Source of the DNA: Paenibacillus macquariensis
GTDB lineage: Bacteria > Bacillota > Bacilli > Paenibacillales > Paenibacillaceae
Reading direction: 5' to 3'
DNA: 64,000 bases
NCBI RefSeq assembly: GCF_900156375.1
Contig: NZ_FTNK01000002.1
Coordinates: 496,001 to 560,000 of the forward strand
How positions within the stretch are numbered: the first letter of the stretch is position 1; the number at the start of each line of letters is the position of its first letter. Shown piece after piece: positions 53,423 through 61,715 of the stretch. Under the pieces are notes generated by a model that did not search any database, was not told the origin of the DNA, and saw nothing but the letters and a program-made list of their open reading frames with translations. The position numbers and the translations under genes were made by a program.

Positions 53423-54907
53423 ATGAATCTAGTAGAACCATTACTACACTATGCAACGCAGCAACCTGACCAAATCGCTTTATCTGATGGTAATAAGTGC
53501 CGTACTTATTCTGCATTAGTACAGAGGATGAAACAAATTGCACTGGGTTTACAACGAAATGGTCTAAACCACGACAGGATTGCTATTATATCTACGAATC
53601 GTATCGAATTTGTGGAGGTTTTTCTTGGAGCGATCTATGCAGGGTGTGTGCCTATTCCGTTGGATCCAAAATGGAGTTCAAAAGAAGTGAATGCCATAGT
53701 AGAGCAGTGTCAACCAAAAATGATTTTTGCAGAGACTGCATTCGCTAAGAAGCTAGTCTTACACGACAAACAAATCCAACTTCTTACCTTTTCAGCAGCT
53801 GAAGAAGCGGGTTTTTATGAAAGCTGGATAGATACTTTACAGCCAGAGGCTGAAATAGATAACACCAATGAACTATTATTTATCGGTTTTACTTCAGGCA
53901 CAACAGGAACACCAAAGGGGTATATGCGCACACATTTGTCGTGGTTGAACAGTTTTAAGTCTACGAGTGAAGCTTTCCAGCTGAACAACATGACGCATGT
54001 GTTAGCCCCTGGTCCATTTGTACACTCTTTGTCGTTATTCGCTATCATGCAGAGTCTATACACTGGTGCTACCTTTCATATTGTAAAAGATTTCAACGCA
54101 AGTAAGGTTCTGCAATTGTGTAAACAAATCCCCGAGATGATTTTGTATGTCGTACCAACGATGATTGAATCGATGATACAGGAGACGATACCTCGCGCGA
54201 CGCAAATACAAGCTTTGATTAGTTCGGGTGGGAAGTGGACTGAGACATCGAAGAATAGGTGCAAAGAGGTATTTGGTGGGGTAAAACTATACGAATTTTA
54301 CGGATCCTCTGAAGCTAGTTATATCAGTTATTTGGATATTCATGCCGCAAACAAGCTCAATTCAGTAGGCAGGCCTTTCCATGGCGTAGAGATCTCTATT
54401 CGTGACGAACATTTTCAAGAAGTACCCACCGATAGCATCGGGCAGCTATACATTCGAAGTGAAATGATGTTTAAAGGTTATTATCAATTACTTGAGGAAA
54501 CGACTTCCGTTTTTCGAGATGGGTGGCTCATTACTGGAGACTTTATGTATATAGATCAGTATGGCTACTTATATATGGCTGGTCGCTCTAACAATATGAT
54601 GGTAACCGGAGGCCTTAATGTGTTTCCAGAGGAAGTAGAGTCTGTGCTACAGCAGATTCCAGAAATTCAAGAAGTGATGGTGCTTGGCGTGCCAGATGCC
54701 TACTGGGGTGAACAGGTGACGGCACTCGTGAAATGGAGTGGTCAACAGCGCTTGTCTACAGAAGAAATTAAGAATTACTGCCGTCAGCATTTAGCGAGCT
54801 ACAAATCCCCGAAGCAGATTATCACAGTAGATCAATTCATCTATACAAGTAGTGGGAAAATGGCTCGTCAGGCCATGAAAGACGACATGAAAAGAGTGAT
54901 GGTATGA
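53423..54907 (+). CDS. Acyl-CoA ligase (AMP-binding), YhfT-like
   Basis: Enzyme of 494 aa that activates a carboxylic acid as acyl-AMP and then acyl-CoA. Motifs: the phosphate loop GFTSGTTGTPKGYMRTH (about 151-167), FYGSSEAS, ITGDFMYIDQYGYLYMAGR with the adenosine-binding Asp, and the C-terminal catalytic Lys in SSGKMAR (about 481-487). From memory Bacillus subtilis has yhfT and yhfS next to a bioY gene under BirA control, the same order as here. The substrate may be pimelate, another dicarboxylate, a fatty acid or a biotin vitamer. It overlaps the thiolase by four bases. Confidence 0.9.
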   Translation: MNLVEPLLHYATQQPDQIALSDGNKCRTYSALVQRMKQIALGLQRNGLNHDRIAIISTNRIEFVEVFLGAIYAGCVPIPLDPKWSSKEVNAIVEQCQPKMIFAETAFAKKLVLHDKQIQLLTFSAAEEAGFYESWIDTLQPEAEIDNTNELLFIGFTSGTTGTPKGYMRTHLSWLNSFKSTSEAFQLNNMTHVLAPGPFVHSLSLFAIMQSLYTGATFHIVKDFNASKVLQLCKQIPEMILYVVPTMIESMIQETIPRATQIQALISSGGKWTETSKNRCKEVFGGVKLYEFYGSSEASYISYLDIHAANKLNSVGRPFHGVEISIRDEHFQEVPTDSIGQLYIRSEMMFKGYYQLLEETTSVFRDGWLITGDFMYIDQYGYLYMAGRSNNMMVTGGLNVFPEEVESVLQQIPEIQEVMVLGVPDAYWGEQVTALVKWSGQQRLSTEEIKNYCRQHLASYKSPKQIITVDQFIYTSSGKMARQAMKDDMKRVMV

Positions 54908-56055
54908 CTGAGGCTGTAATTGTAATGGCTAAACGTACCCCTATCGGCAAGATGGGCGGCAGATTAAGTACTCTTGAGCCAGAAGGTTTATTAGCACCGC
55001 TTATTCGACATCTGGTAGCAGTAACGAATTTACCAGAGGATTTAATCGATGATGTCATCATTGGTAATGTCGTAGGTCTAGGTGGCAATATTGCACGAGT
55101 TGCTGCTCTAGAAGCAGGACTTCCAGTCACGGTCCCAGGTGTCACTGTTGATCGACAGTGCGGTTCTGGTCTAGAGGCTATCAATATAGCGGCACGGTTA
55201 ATTCAGAGCGGCGCGGGTGAGATTTATTTAGCAGGTGGAGTTGAGAGCACAAGTCGCGCACCATGGAAAATGGCCAAGCCACAGACTCTAATGGGTGTAC
55301 CGCAGCTATACACACGTGCTCACTTCACGCCAAGTTCCTATGGTGACCCTGATATGGGTATTGCAGCGGAGAATGTCGCTAAACAATATGCAATTTCTAG
55401 AGACGAACAGGACCGTTATTCTTTAACAAGTCATCAAAAAGCGATTCACGCACAGCAAACAGGCCGTTTTCTGCAAGAAATTGTTCCTGTTCAAGTGAAT
55501 GGCCAATGGATTATCCACGATGAATGTCCAAGAGCCGATACGAGCCTGGACAAGCTGCAACGACTATCACCAATCTTTCTGGAAGAGGGAACCGTAACCG
55601 CTGGCAATGCGTGTCCTCTTAATGATGGGGCATCTCTTGTTCTCATCATGTCCCATGAAAAATGTAAGGAGCTTAACCTAAAACCTATTCTGCGAGTGGT
55701 TGATGCTCAAGCTGCAGGTGTAGATCCGAATTATTTAGGTATCGGTCCTGTCCCAGCTGTTCAGAAGGTGCTAAATCGTCAATGTCTGACGGTCGCCGAT
55801 TTGGATATCGTGGAGTTCAATGAAGCGTTTGCCTCGCAAGTATTGGCTTCGCTGAAGGAGCTTCAGATTCCAGAGGAAAAGGTCAATCGTGGAGGAGGCG
55901 CACTAGCCATTGGACATCCTTATGGTGCTTCAGGAGCCATATTAATGACGCGCTTATGTGCGGAAATGCTGCACAAACCTTATAAGCGAGGTCTTGCCAC
56001 CCTAGGTATTGGTGGCGGGATAGGTCTTGCAACCCTCGTGGAGGCTATCGAATGA
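54904..56055 (+). CDS. Thiolase-family condensing enzyme, YhfS-like
   Basis: Thiolase-fold enzyme of 383 aa. The nucleophilic Cys is in VDRQCGSGLEA (near 83), NEAFAS lies near 318, and the His is in AIGHPYGASGA near 340. The second catalytic Cys, normally in a CxGGGxG motif near the end, is missing: the motif reads LATLGIGGGIG. It could condense acyl-CoA with acetyl-CoA or malonyl units, or cleave 3-oxoacyl-CoA, but without that Cys the usual deprotonation of acetyl-CoA must be done differently. It overlaps both neighbours by four bases, so its product is made with theirs. Confidence 0.9.
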   Translation: MTEAVIVMAKRTPIGKMGGRLSTLEPEGLLAPLIRHLVAVTNLPEDLIDDVIIGNVVGLGGNIARVAALEAGLPVTVPGVTVDRQCGSGLEAINIAARLIQSGAGEIYLAGGVESTSRAPWKMAKPQTLMGVPQLYTRAHFTPSSYGDPDMGIAAENVAKQYAISRDEQDRYSLTSHQKAIHAQQTGRFLQEIVPVQVNGQWIIHDECPRADTSLDKLQRLSPIFLEEGTVTAGNACPLNDGASLVLIMSHEKCKELNLKPILRVVDAQAAGVDPNYLGIGPVPAVQKVLNRQCLTVADLDIVEFNEAFASQVLASLKELQIPEEKVNRGGGALAIGHPYGASGAILMTRLCAEMLHKPYKRGLATLGIGGGIGLATLVEAIE

Positions 56056-56450
56056 ACAGCGTCCAACATCGACTTCATATCACCGCTGAATGGATTACGG
56101 ACTATGCTCAAAGTATCGAAGCTCCCTTGCAACGGATACATGGCGATATCATCGCACCCGCAACGATGCCGATTATTTTCTGGCAATCATTCGATATTCC
56201 TTGGTTGAATGTGGAAGGCCCTTTTATTCACGGTTCACAGCACTTTTCATACAAGGCACCCATTATTGCGGAGATGATCTTAGATTGTGAATTATCTCTT
56301 TCGAAGGTGGAGAAAAAAGTAGGAAGTCAGGGAGATTTGACTCTATATACCCATACCCTTGTTTGCAAATGTAACGGTGATCTCATCGTCACAGCAGATA
56401 CCGTATTAATTCGAGTAGGTGATCAAAATGAAGAAACACATAACCGCTGA
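56052..56450 (+). CDS. MaoC/FAS1-DH-like hotdog protein, first half
   Basis: Hotdog-fold protein of 132 aa similar to the N-terminal, non-catalytic half of MaoC-type dehydratases (EWITDYAQSIEAPLQRIHGD, ATMPIIFW). It lacks the Asp-His catalytic pair found in the next protein. The ATG overlaps the thiolase stop by four bases. It probably pairs with the next gene's product to form a heterodimeric enoyl-thioester hydratase, as in bacterial 3-hydroxyacyl dehydratases with separate halves. Confidence 0.72.
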   Translation: MNSVQHRLHITAEWITDYAQSIEAPLQRIHGDIIAPATMPIIFWQSFDIPWLNVEGPFIHGSQHFSYKAPIIAEMILDCELSLSKVEKKVGSQGDLTLYTHTLVCKCNGDLIVTADTVLIRVGDQNEETHNR

Positions 56451-56772
56451 AGCTATTCAGCAATATGCCGCTACCTCTAACGATAAGGCTGCCATTCACC
56501 TGAATGTTGAAGCCGCAGCAAAGGCTGGATATAAGAGGACTGTCGCGCATGGCATGTATATTATGGGATTAGCACAATCTTTGTATTTAACCGATCATCC
56601 AACACAATGGATCACGACCTATAGTATGAAATTTCACAATCCACTATTAGTAGATACAGTAGCGATTTTTGAGTATGAGGTCTGTGATGGCAATATCCAT
56701 GTGATCGTGGCAATCGAATTTAGCGAAGTGATTGCTTCGGGTACTTTTTCAGTGAAAGAGGGGTCGAAATGA
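56428..56772 (+). CDS. MaoC-type enoyl hydratase/dehydratase, catalytic half
   Basis: Hotdog-fold protein of 114 aa with the hydratase-2 motif YAATSNDKAAIHLNVEAAAK (about 14-33), holding the catalytic Asp and His, and TVAHGMYIMGL. It dehydrates (R)-3-hydroxyacyl thioesters to trans-2-enoyl thioesters, or the reverse. ATG at 56428 has AGGTG eight bases before it; the frame upstream from 56419 is less likely. It overlaps the previous gene by 23 bases and the next by four, which fits a fixed ratio of the two hotdog halves. Confidence 0.85.
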   Translation: MKKHITAEAIQQYAATSNDKAAIHLNVEAAAKAGYKRTVAHGMYIMGLAQSLYLTDHPTQWITTYSMKFHNPLLVDTVAIFEYEVCDGNIHVIVAIEFSEVIASGTFSVKEGSK

Positions 56773-57590
56773 AAAAGGTAGCCTTAATTACAGGAGCGAC
56801 TAGAGGCATTGGACGCAGCATCGCCTTACATCTAGGACAATCCGGTTATCAAGTGGTTGTCAATGGTACGAAGCCTGCGTTAATCAACGAAGTAGTGGAG
56901 GAGATTCATCATACAGGCGGTGAGGCTATCGGGTACTGTGCCAATGTGGCTGATCCAGTCGCGGTCACTTCGATGGTGGATGATGTCATAGCTAAGTATG
57001 GACATACTGATGTATTGATCCATAACGCTGGCAATTTGCATGACCAACACTGTCTGCATATGACGGATGAAGCGTGGACATCTGTATTGGATGTGCATTT
57101 AAATGGGGCTTTTTATTGCATTCAGCGAGTACTGCCTCATATGCAGATAAATGGCGGTGACATTCTCTTAATGACCTCAACCGCTGGGTTAGCGGGTTCT
57201 GTGGGACAGATGAATTACAGTGCGGCCAAAGCTGGAATGCTTGGTATCGTGTGGACGCTAGCCGCAGAACTTAAGGCCAATCGTATTCGGGTGAATGCCA
57301 TTTCACCAGCTGCCTTAACGGATATGACGAGACCTGTAATCGAACATATTGAGGAAAAGTATGCTAGCCGCAATGAACCATTTCCAGATTTCTGGCGAGT
57401 GGGTGAAGCAGATGATATCGCCCGCTTCGTGCTCGCATTACTTGCACAACCGGATGCAGATTTAACAGGTGAAATATTGGGTGTGAACGGTTCGAGGGTC
57501 ACGAAGTGGCACAAGCCTGCACCTGCCTTTTCTGAACACAGCATAGAGGCATTCTTCACAACCTGGCAACATCAGAAGGGAAGTAACTAA
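56769..57590 (+). CDS. SDR 3-oxoacyl-thioester reductase, FabG-like
   Basis: Short-chain dehydrogenase of 273 aa. The cofactor motif is TGATRGIG (about 8-15), NNAG is represented by HNAGN (about 88-92), the catalytic Ser is in TSTAG (about 137) and YSAAK (about 151-155) carries Tyr and Lys. The lack of an acidic residue after the second strand suggests NADPH. In this operon it should reduce the 3-oxoacyl thioester from the thiolase to the 3-hydroxyacyl thioester. It overlaps the MaoC gene by four bases. The next start follows its stop directly. Confidence 0.9.
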   Translation: MKKVALITGATRGIGRSIALHLGQSGYQVVVNGTKPALINEVVEEIHHTGGEAIGYCANVADPVAVTSMVDDVIAKYGHTDVLIHNAGNLHDQHCLHMTDEAWTSVLDVHLNGAFYCIQRVLPHMQINGGDILLMTSTAGLAGSVGQMNYSAAKAGMLGIVWTLAAELKANRIRVNAISPAALTDMTRPVIEHIEEKYASRNEPFPDFWRVGEADDIARFVLALLAQPDADLTGEILGVNGSRVTKWHKPAPAFSEHSIEAFFTTWQHQKGSN

Positions 57591-58391
57591 ATGATTACAT
57601 TCGATCACGTTCATTTTTATTATAAAAAAGGACAACCTGTCATCAATAATATGAGTTTTACTATTGGAACAGGAGAGTTTGTGGCAATTGTCGGATCTAA
57701 TGGTTGCGGCAAGTCTACAATTGCCAAGTTGATGGATGGATTGCTGCTACCCAAGAAAGGCAGTGTGACATTTAATAATCTAGATACTTCAAGACCTACG
57801 GATCTTGATATGATCCATGAGCATATAGGCTTTGTATTCCAGAATCCAGAAGACCAATTCATTACTACTAACGTTATGGATGAGGTGGTATTTGGAATGG
57901 AGAATATTCGTGTGCCTAGGGAAGAAATACAAAGCCGATTGGATCATGCACTCCGAGCTGTTCAGATGGAGGATTACTTAGATTCGATGCCCCACCAGCT
58001 ATCAGGTGGTCAGAAGCAACGTGTAGCTATTGCGGCTATTGTCGCTATGCGACCTCAGTTCATTATTTTTGACGAGGCTACTTCCATGCTTGATCCATTA
58101 GGGAGGGAGCATGTGCTTTCTATTATGCATGAGTTACACCGCTTGGGCATGACCATCATTCACATTACTCATCATATGGAAGAAGTGTTATCTGCAGAGC
58201 GCATATTAGTCATACATGAAGGACGGATTGAATTTGATGGAAATCCGCTGACCTTTTTTGAAACAGTTGACGTTAAAGACTATCAATTAGAGCTCCCCTT
58301 TGCTGTGAGATTGTATCAAATGCTCTATCAATCTACGTCACTAATGGCAGATTGGAAGGAGATGATTCGGATACAATGGTCTATCAACTAA
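57591..58391 (+). CDS. ecfA1: ECF transporter ATPase EcfA1
   Basis: ATPase of 266 aa of an energy-coupling factor transporter. Walker A GSNGCGKST (about 36-44), Q loop FVFQNPEDQF, signature LSGGQKQRVAIA, Walker B FIIFDEATS and the H switch HITHHMEE are all present. The ATG follows the SDR stop with no gap. With EcfA2, EcfT and BioY it makes a complete biotin transporter. Housekeeping ecfA genes normally lie near ribosomal genes, so this set is likely dedicated to BioY. Confidence 0.92.
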   Translation: MITFDHVHFYYKKGQPVINNMSFTIGTGEFVAIVGSNGCGKSTIAKLMDGLLLPKKGSVTFNNLDTSRPTDLDMIHEHIGFVFQNPEDQFITTNVMDEVVFGMENIRVPREEIQSRLDHALRAVQMEDYLDSMPHQLSGGQKQRVAIAAIVAMRPQFIIFDEATSMLDPLGREHVLSIMHELHRLGMTIIHITHHMEEVLSAERILVIHEGRIEFDGNPLTFFETVDVKDYQLELPFAVRLYQMLYQSTSLMADWKEMIRIQWSIN

Positions 58392-59224
58392 ACAATGTGA
58401 GCGTGAACTATACCGATCGAGTGGCATTGCACAATGTCAGTTGCACGATCGAAGAAGGTAAATGGATATCCATCATTGGCCAAACAGGCGCTGGCAAGTC
58501 TACATTTGTCAAAGTGCTGAAGGGGTTGATTCCTAGCATTGATGGAGACTATAGCATTGATCAACAGCCAGTTCAAAGAGATAGCAAAGGTCAACTAAAG
58601 GTCATTCCTGATATAGGATACGTTTTTCAATATCCGGAGCATCAATGTTTTGAAACGAGCGTTTATAAAGAACTAGCCTTTGCCTCAAAAATGATGGGTC
58701 ATTCATCTCAACAGATCACTCACGCTATTGAACTCATATTGCCTCAGGTGGGTCTGTCCGAGGAGATTCTTCCATTGGCACCGTTCCAATTAAGTGGGGG
58801 TTATAAACGCCGCTTAGCTATCGCCTCAGTATTGATGATGAATCCGAGACTACTAATTCTAGATGAACCTACAGCTGGTCTAGATCCTGTAAGCCGCCTG
58901 AGCCTGATGCGACTACTTAAAGAATGGCAACAACAAGATAATCGTACCATTCTCAACGTATCACACCAAATGAACGATGTTGCCGAATACTCGGATGAGG
59001 TGATTGCTTTTCACGAAGGACACTTAATAGGGCATTATGATACGAGTACGTTATTTCTAGAACAAGGACAATGGCTTGCGAAACTCGGAATGTCTCTGCC
59101 AGAACCCGTGCAACTATTAAAGGTAGTAGAGGAATTATCCGGCCAAAAGATTGAAGTCGCAAGTTGTAGGGAGCGGGATATATTCGAAAAAGTGTGGCCA
59201 ATCTGGCATGCAAGGAGTTGCTAA
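58376..59224 (+). CDS. ecfA2: ECF transporter ATPase EcfA2
   Basis: Second ECF ATPase, 282 aa. Walker A GQTGAGKST (about 36-44), Q loop FQYPEHQCFE, signature LSGGYKRRLAIA, Walker B LLILDEPTAGLD and H switch NVSHQM are intact. ATG at 58376 is chosen because it gives the normal EcfA2 N terminus (YQLNNVSVNY); GGAAGGAG at 58353-58360 is somewhat distant. It overlaps EcfA1 by 16 bases, and its stop abuts the EcfT start. Confidence 0.92.
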   Translation: MVYQLNNVSVNYTDRVALHNVSCTIEEGKWISIIGQTGAGKSTFVKVLKGLIPSIDGDYSIDQQPVQRDSKGQLKVIPDIGYVFQYPEHQCFETSVYKELAFASKMMGHSSQQITHAIELILPQVGLSEEILPLAPFQLSGGYKRRLAIASVLMMNPRLLILDEPTAGLDPVSRLSLMRLLKEWQQQDNRTILNVSHQMNDVAEYSDEVIAFHEGHLIGHYDTSTLFLEQGQWLAKLGMSLPEPVQLLKVVEELSGQKIEVASCRERDIFEKVWPIWHARSC

Positions 59225-60028
59225 ATGGCTAATACCGTACTTCTGGGACAATATTGGGAGACGAATTCATTATTCCACCGACTTGACCCACGAACTAAGA
59301 TTATAAGCATCATTATCATTATGCTGAGCTTCCTAATGCTAGAAACATTCATCAGTTACGTAGTTGCTACGATCTTGGTATTAGGCATGGTGTTGATGTC
59401 CAAAATCCCATTTCATATCTTCAGGAGCGGGTTAAGGCCTGTATTGTTTGTATTGATGTTTACCTTTCTATATCACGTTGTATTCACCAAAGGAAATGTC
59501 ATTTGGTCCTGGTCATTCATAGAGATAACAATGGAGGGGCTACATAACGGGATACTTATCGTATGGCGAATTATTTTACTCATCTTACTGTCCTCTATGC
59601 TAACGTTAACCACACAACCGCTAACATTAGCCCACGGGCTAGAAAAGTTATTAGCACCCTTATCCAAATTGAATGTGCCCGTAGAGCAGTTTTCATTAAT
59701 GATCGTTATAGCGATTCGGTTTATCCCGACCTTCGTACAGGAGCTTAATCGTATTCTCTTGGCACAAAAAGCTAGAGGTTATGATATTACGTCTTTAACA
59801 CTACCAAAGCGAATTTTTGCATATATTCCAATGCTCATTCCTTTACTCTTCACCATCATTCAACGTGCCGAACAGTTAACTTACGCGATTGATGCACGTG
59901 CGTATGGTAATGGGAAAGGGAGAACCACCTTTAAACAATTAAAATTTCAGCAAATGGATTATCAATTAGGGGGCATAGTCATAATAATCACACTGTCCCT
60001 GATACTATTAAATATTGGGGGAGTTTAG
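59225..60028 (+). CDS. ecfT: ECF transporter transmembrane subunit EcfT
   Basis: Membrane subunit of 267 aa with about five to six membrane segments. The N-terminal LFHRLDPRTKII is typical. The coupling helices carry the two conserved Ala-Arg motifs, KARGYDI (about 182-188) and DARAYGNG (about 222-229), that contact the ATPases. It joins EcfA1/EcfA2 to BioY and drives biotin uptake. The start follows the EcfA2 stop directly. Confidence 0.93.
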   Translation: MANTVLLGQYWETNSLFHRLDPRTKIISIIIIMLSFLMLETFISYVVATILVLGMVLMSKIPFHIFRSGLRPVLFVLMFTFLYHVVFTKGNVIWSWSFIEITMEGLHNGILIVWRIILLILLSSMLTLTTQPLTLAHGLEKLLAPLSKLNVPVEQFSLMIVIAIRFIPTFVQELNRILLAQKARGYDITSLTLPKRIFAYIPMLIPLLFTIIQRAEQLTYAIDARAYGNGKGRTTFKQLKFQQMDYQLGGIVIIITLSLILLNIGGV

Positions 60029-60355
60029 ATGGATATTTATGGGTCTGTCGTGGACAACGAAACACGATGTATTCATTATCATACAGAAAAAGATATTATT
60101 GCTATTAAGTTTAAATGCTGCAACCGTTACTATCCATGTTATAAATGCCATGAGGAGCATGCAGATCACAGCATCGAGCGTTGGCCGCAAGAGTATTTTG
60201 ACGAATTGGCCATTCTTTGCGGTAGCTGTCACACGGAGTTAACGATTCAACAATATATGTATACTACTAGTTGCCTACATTGCGGGGCAATCTTTAATGA
60301 TAGATGTACCGCGCATTATCCAATATATTTTGAACAGCATGGTATTGAAGAATAA
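60029..60355 (+). CDS. CHY-type zinc-finger protein
   Basis: Small zinc protein of 108 aa of the CHY family. Cys/His positions include CIHYH (Cys14, His16, His18), CCNRYYPCYKCHEEHADH, CGSCH and CLHCG, enough for about three zinc ions. The biochemical role of bacterial CHY proteins is unknown; they may serve as metal-binding or redox adaptors. The ATG follows the EcfT stop directly, so it is part of the operon and probably serves the pathway or transporter. Confidence 0.85.
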   Translation: MDIYGSVVDNETRCIHYHTEKDIIAIKFKCCNRYYPCYKCHEEHADHSIERWPQEYFDELAILCGSCHTELTIQQYMYTTSCLHCGAIFNDRCTAHYPIYFEQHGIEE

Positions 60356-60370
60356 AAAGGGGTGGTGAAG

Positions 60371-61333
60371 ATGAATTGGAATACACGTATCACTGAATTA
60401 TTACAAATAAAGTACCCTATTATTCAAGGAGGGCTTGGATATTTAGGCTATGCTAATCTCGCTGCAGCTGTTTCCAATGCTGGTGGACTAGGTCAGATCA
60501 CAGCTATGAGTCTCCCGAATGCAGATGCCCTTCGCCAAGAAATTCAGCGGGCACGTACCCTAACTGATAAGCCATTCGGAGTTAACTTTGCCATAGGTAT
60601 TCACGGTGTTGAATTTAAGGAGTGGGTCCAGATCGCAATGGATGAGAAAATACCCATTGTGAGCATTACTGGCGGGAATCCTACGCTTGTTATGGAGATG
60701 TTGCAGCCCACGGATATTAAATCATTGGTGCTCGTATCCTCATGTAGACAGGCACAAAAAGCGGAACAACTAGGTGCATCTGCTGTGATTGTTGTTGGGC
60801 AAGAGGGTGGCGGGCACTTGGGACGTGATGATGTTGGAACCATGGTGATCGTACCCCGGGTGGTCGATGTCGTTAATATTCCCGTCATAGCCTCTGGTGG
60901 TATCGGAGATGGCAGAGGATGGATGGCTGCCCATGCACTTGGAGCAGATGGCATCCAAATGGGTACGCGCTTTATCGCTACACAAGAATGTGTCGACGCT
61001 TCCACTTCCTATAAAATGGCCTTAATTGAGAGTTCAGAATCAGATACAGCTGTGATCAAACGTTCAATTCATGCACCTGCTAGAGTTTTACGAAGTGACT
61101 ACATCGAAAACATTCTCGAAATTGAACGTGTGACACCTACTTATGAAGCACTAGAACACTATATTAGTGGTGAGGCCAATAAGCGATGGATTCACGATGG
61201 TATCAAAGAAGAAGGCTTCGGGTGGGCAGGGCAAGTGACTGGCATGATCCATGATATCCCAACGGTCGCCGAGTTGATTGAAAGAATGGTAAAAGAGGCA
61301 GAGATGATACGAGGAACGTGGGGAGATGTATAA
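60371..61333 (+). CDS. FabK/nitronate-monooxygenase-type flavin enoyl reductase
   Basis: FMN-dependent TIM-barrel enzyme of 320 aa. Motifs: YPIIQGGLGYLGYANLAAAV near the N terminus, GQEGGGHLG (about 139-147, FMN/catalytic His region), IASGGIGDGRG and GIQMGTRFIAT (about 196-206). The family covers 2-nitropropane dioxygenases and FabK enoyl-ACP reductases. Beside a MaoC dehydratase and an SDR reductase, the enoyl-thioester reductase function is the better guess. ATG at 60371 follows AAGGGGTGG. Last large gene of the operon. Confidence 0.86.
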   Translation: MNWNTRITELLQIKYPIIQGGLGYLGYANLAAAVSNAGGLGQITAMSLPNADALRQEIQRARTLTDKPFGVNFAIGIHGVEFKEWVQIAMDEKIPIVSITGGNPTLVMEMLQPTDIKSLVLVSSCRQAQKAEQLGASAVIVVGQEGGGHLGRDDVGTMVIVPRVVDVVNIPVIASGGIGDGRGWMAAHALGADGIQMGTRFIATQECVDASTSYKMALIESSESDTAVIKRSIHAPARVLRSDYIENILEIERVTPTYEALEHYISGEANKRWIHDGIKEEGFGWAGQVTGMIHDIPTVAELIERMVKEAEMIRGTWGDV

Positions 61334-61460
61334 GAAAGTCCTTTTGAACTCATTCTCAAATAGATTATTGCTTGCAGGATTGCAACGAGACCGAGACACT
61401 GGTGCGTTCATGGGGTTATTGTACATGAAAGGTAAAGTTGTAATGCCGCGGATTGACTGA
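61326..61460 (+). CDS. Possible small protein overlapping end of operon
   Basis: A 44-codon frame (MYKKVLLNSFSNRLLLAGLQ at the start, GAFMGLLYMKGKVVMPRID at the end). Its ATG lies eight bases inside the reductase gene, with GGGG just before it, so it could be translationally coupled. Basic and hydrophobic, with no family I know. It could also be the remnant of a lost gene. A terminator follows at 61480. Confidence 0.35.
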   Translation: MYKKVLLNSFSNRLLLAGLQRDRDTGAFMGLLYMKGKVVMPRID

Positions 61461-61479
61461 TCCTTTTTACAATATCGAA

Positions 61480-61514
61480 GTACCGACCTGAGCGATCAGG
61501 TCGGTATTTTGTAT
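61480..61514 (+). terminator. Rho-independent terminator of biotin operon
   Basis: TACCGACCTGA pairs perfectly with TCAGGTCGGTA around GCGA, followed by TTTTG. It is the first clear terminator after the BirA operator. Confidence 0.93.
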
Positions 61515-61715
61515 TTGGTAGGACTAGGGGGCATTATCGGTTAAAGGGAATTTGGATTTGTTCATACATTGGATATATTTCGTTTTGATATACGTAGATT
61601 CATAGCTCCATAGAGTCATGTTCAGTATCTGAAAAAAAACGTATGCTTAAATTTAGACAAATATCCTATCAAACGGTAAGGCATCAACTATTTATAGAGA
61701 ATGGAGAAAGCACAA

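Noticed and set aside
57591..60028. Cobalt or nickel ECF transporter
   Set aside because: The ATPases alone do not give the substrate, but bioY and the BirA operator at the head of the same gene train favour biotin.
53423..61333. Simple fatty-acid beta-oxidation operon
   Set aside because: There is no acyl-CoA dehydrogenase or crotonase/FadB-type gene, the reductases point to synthesis, and the operator is for biotin rather than a fatty-acid regulator.
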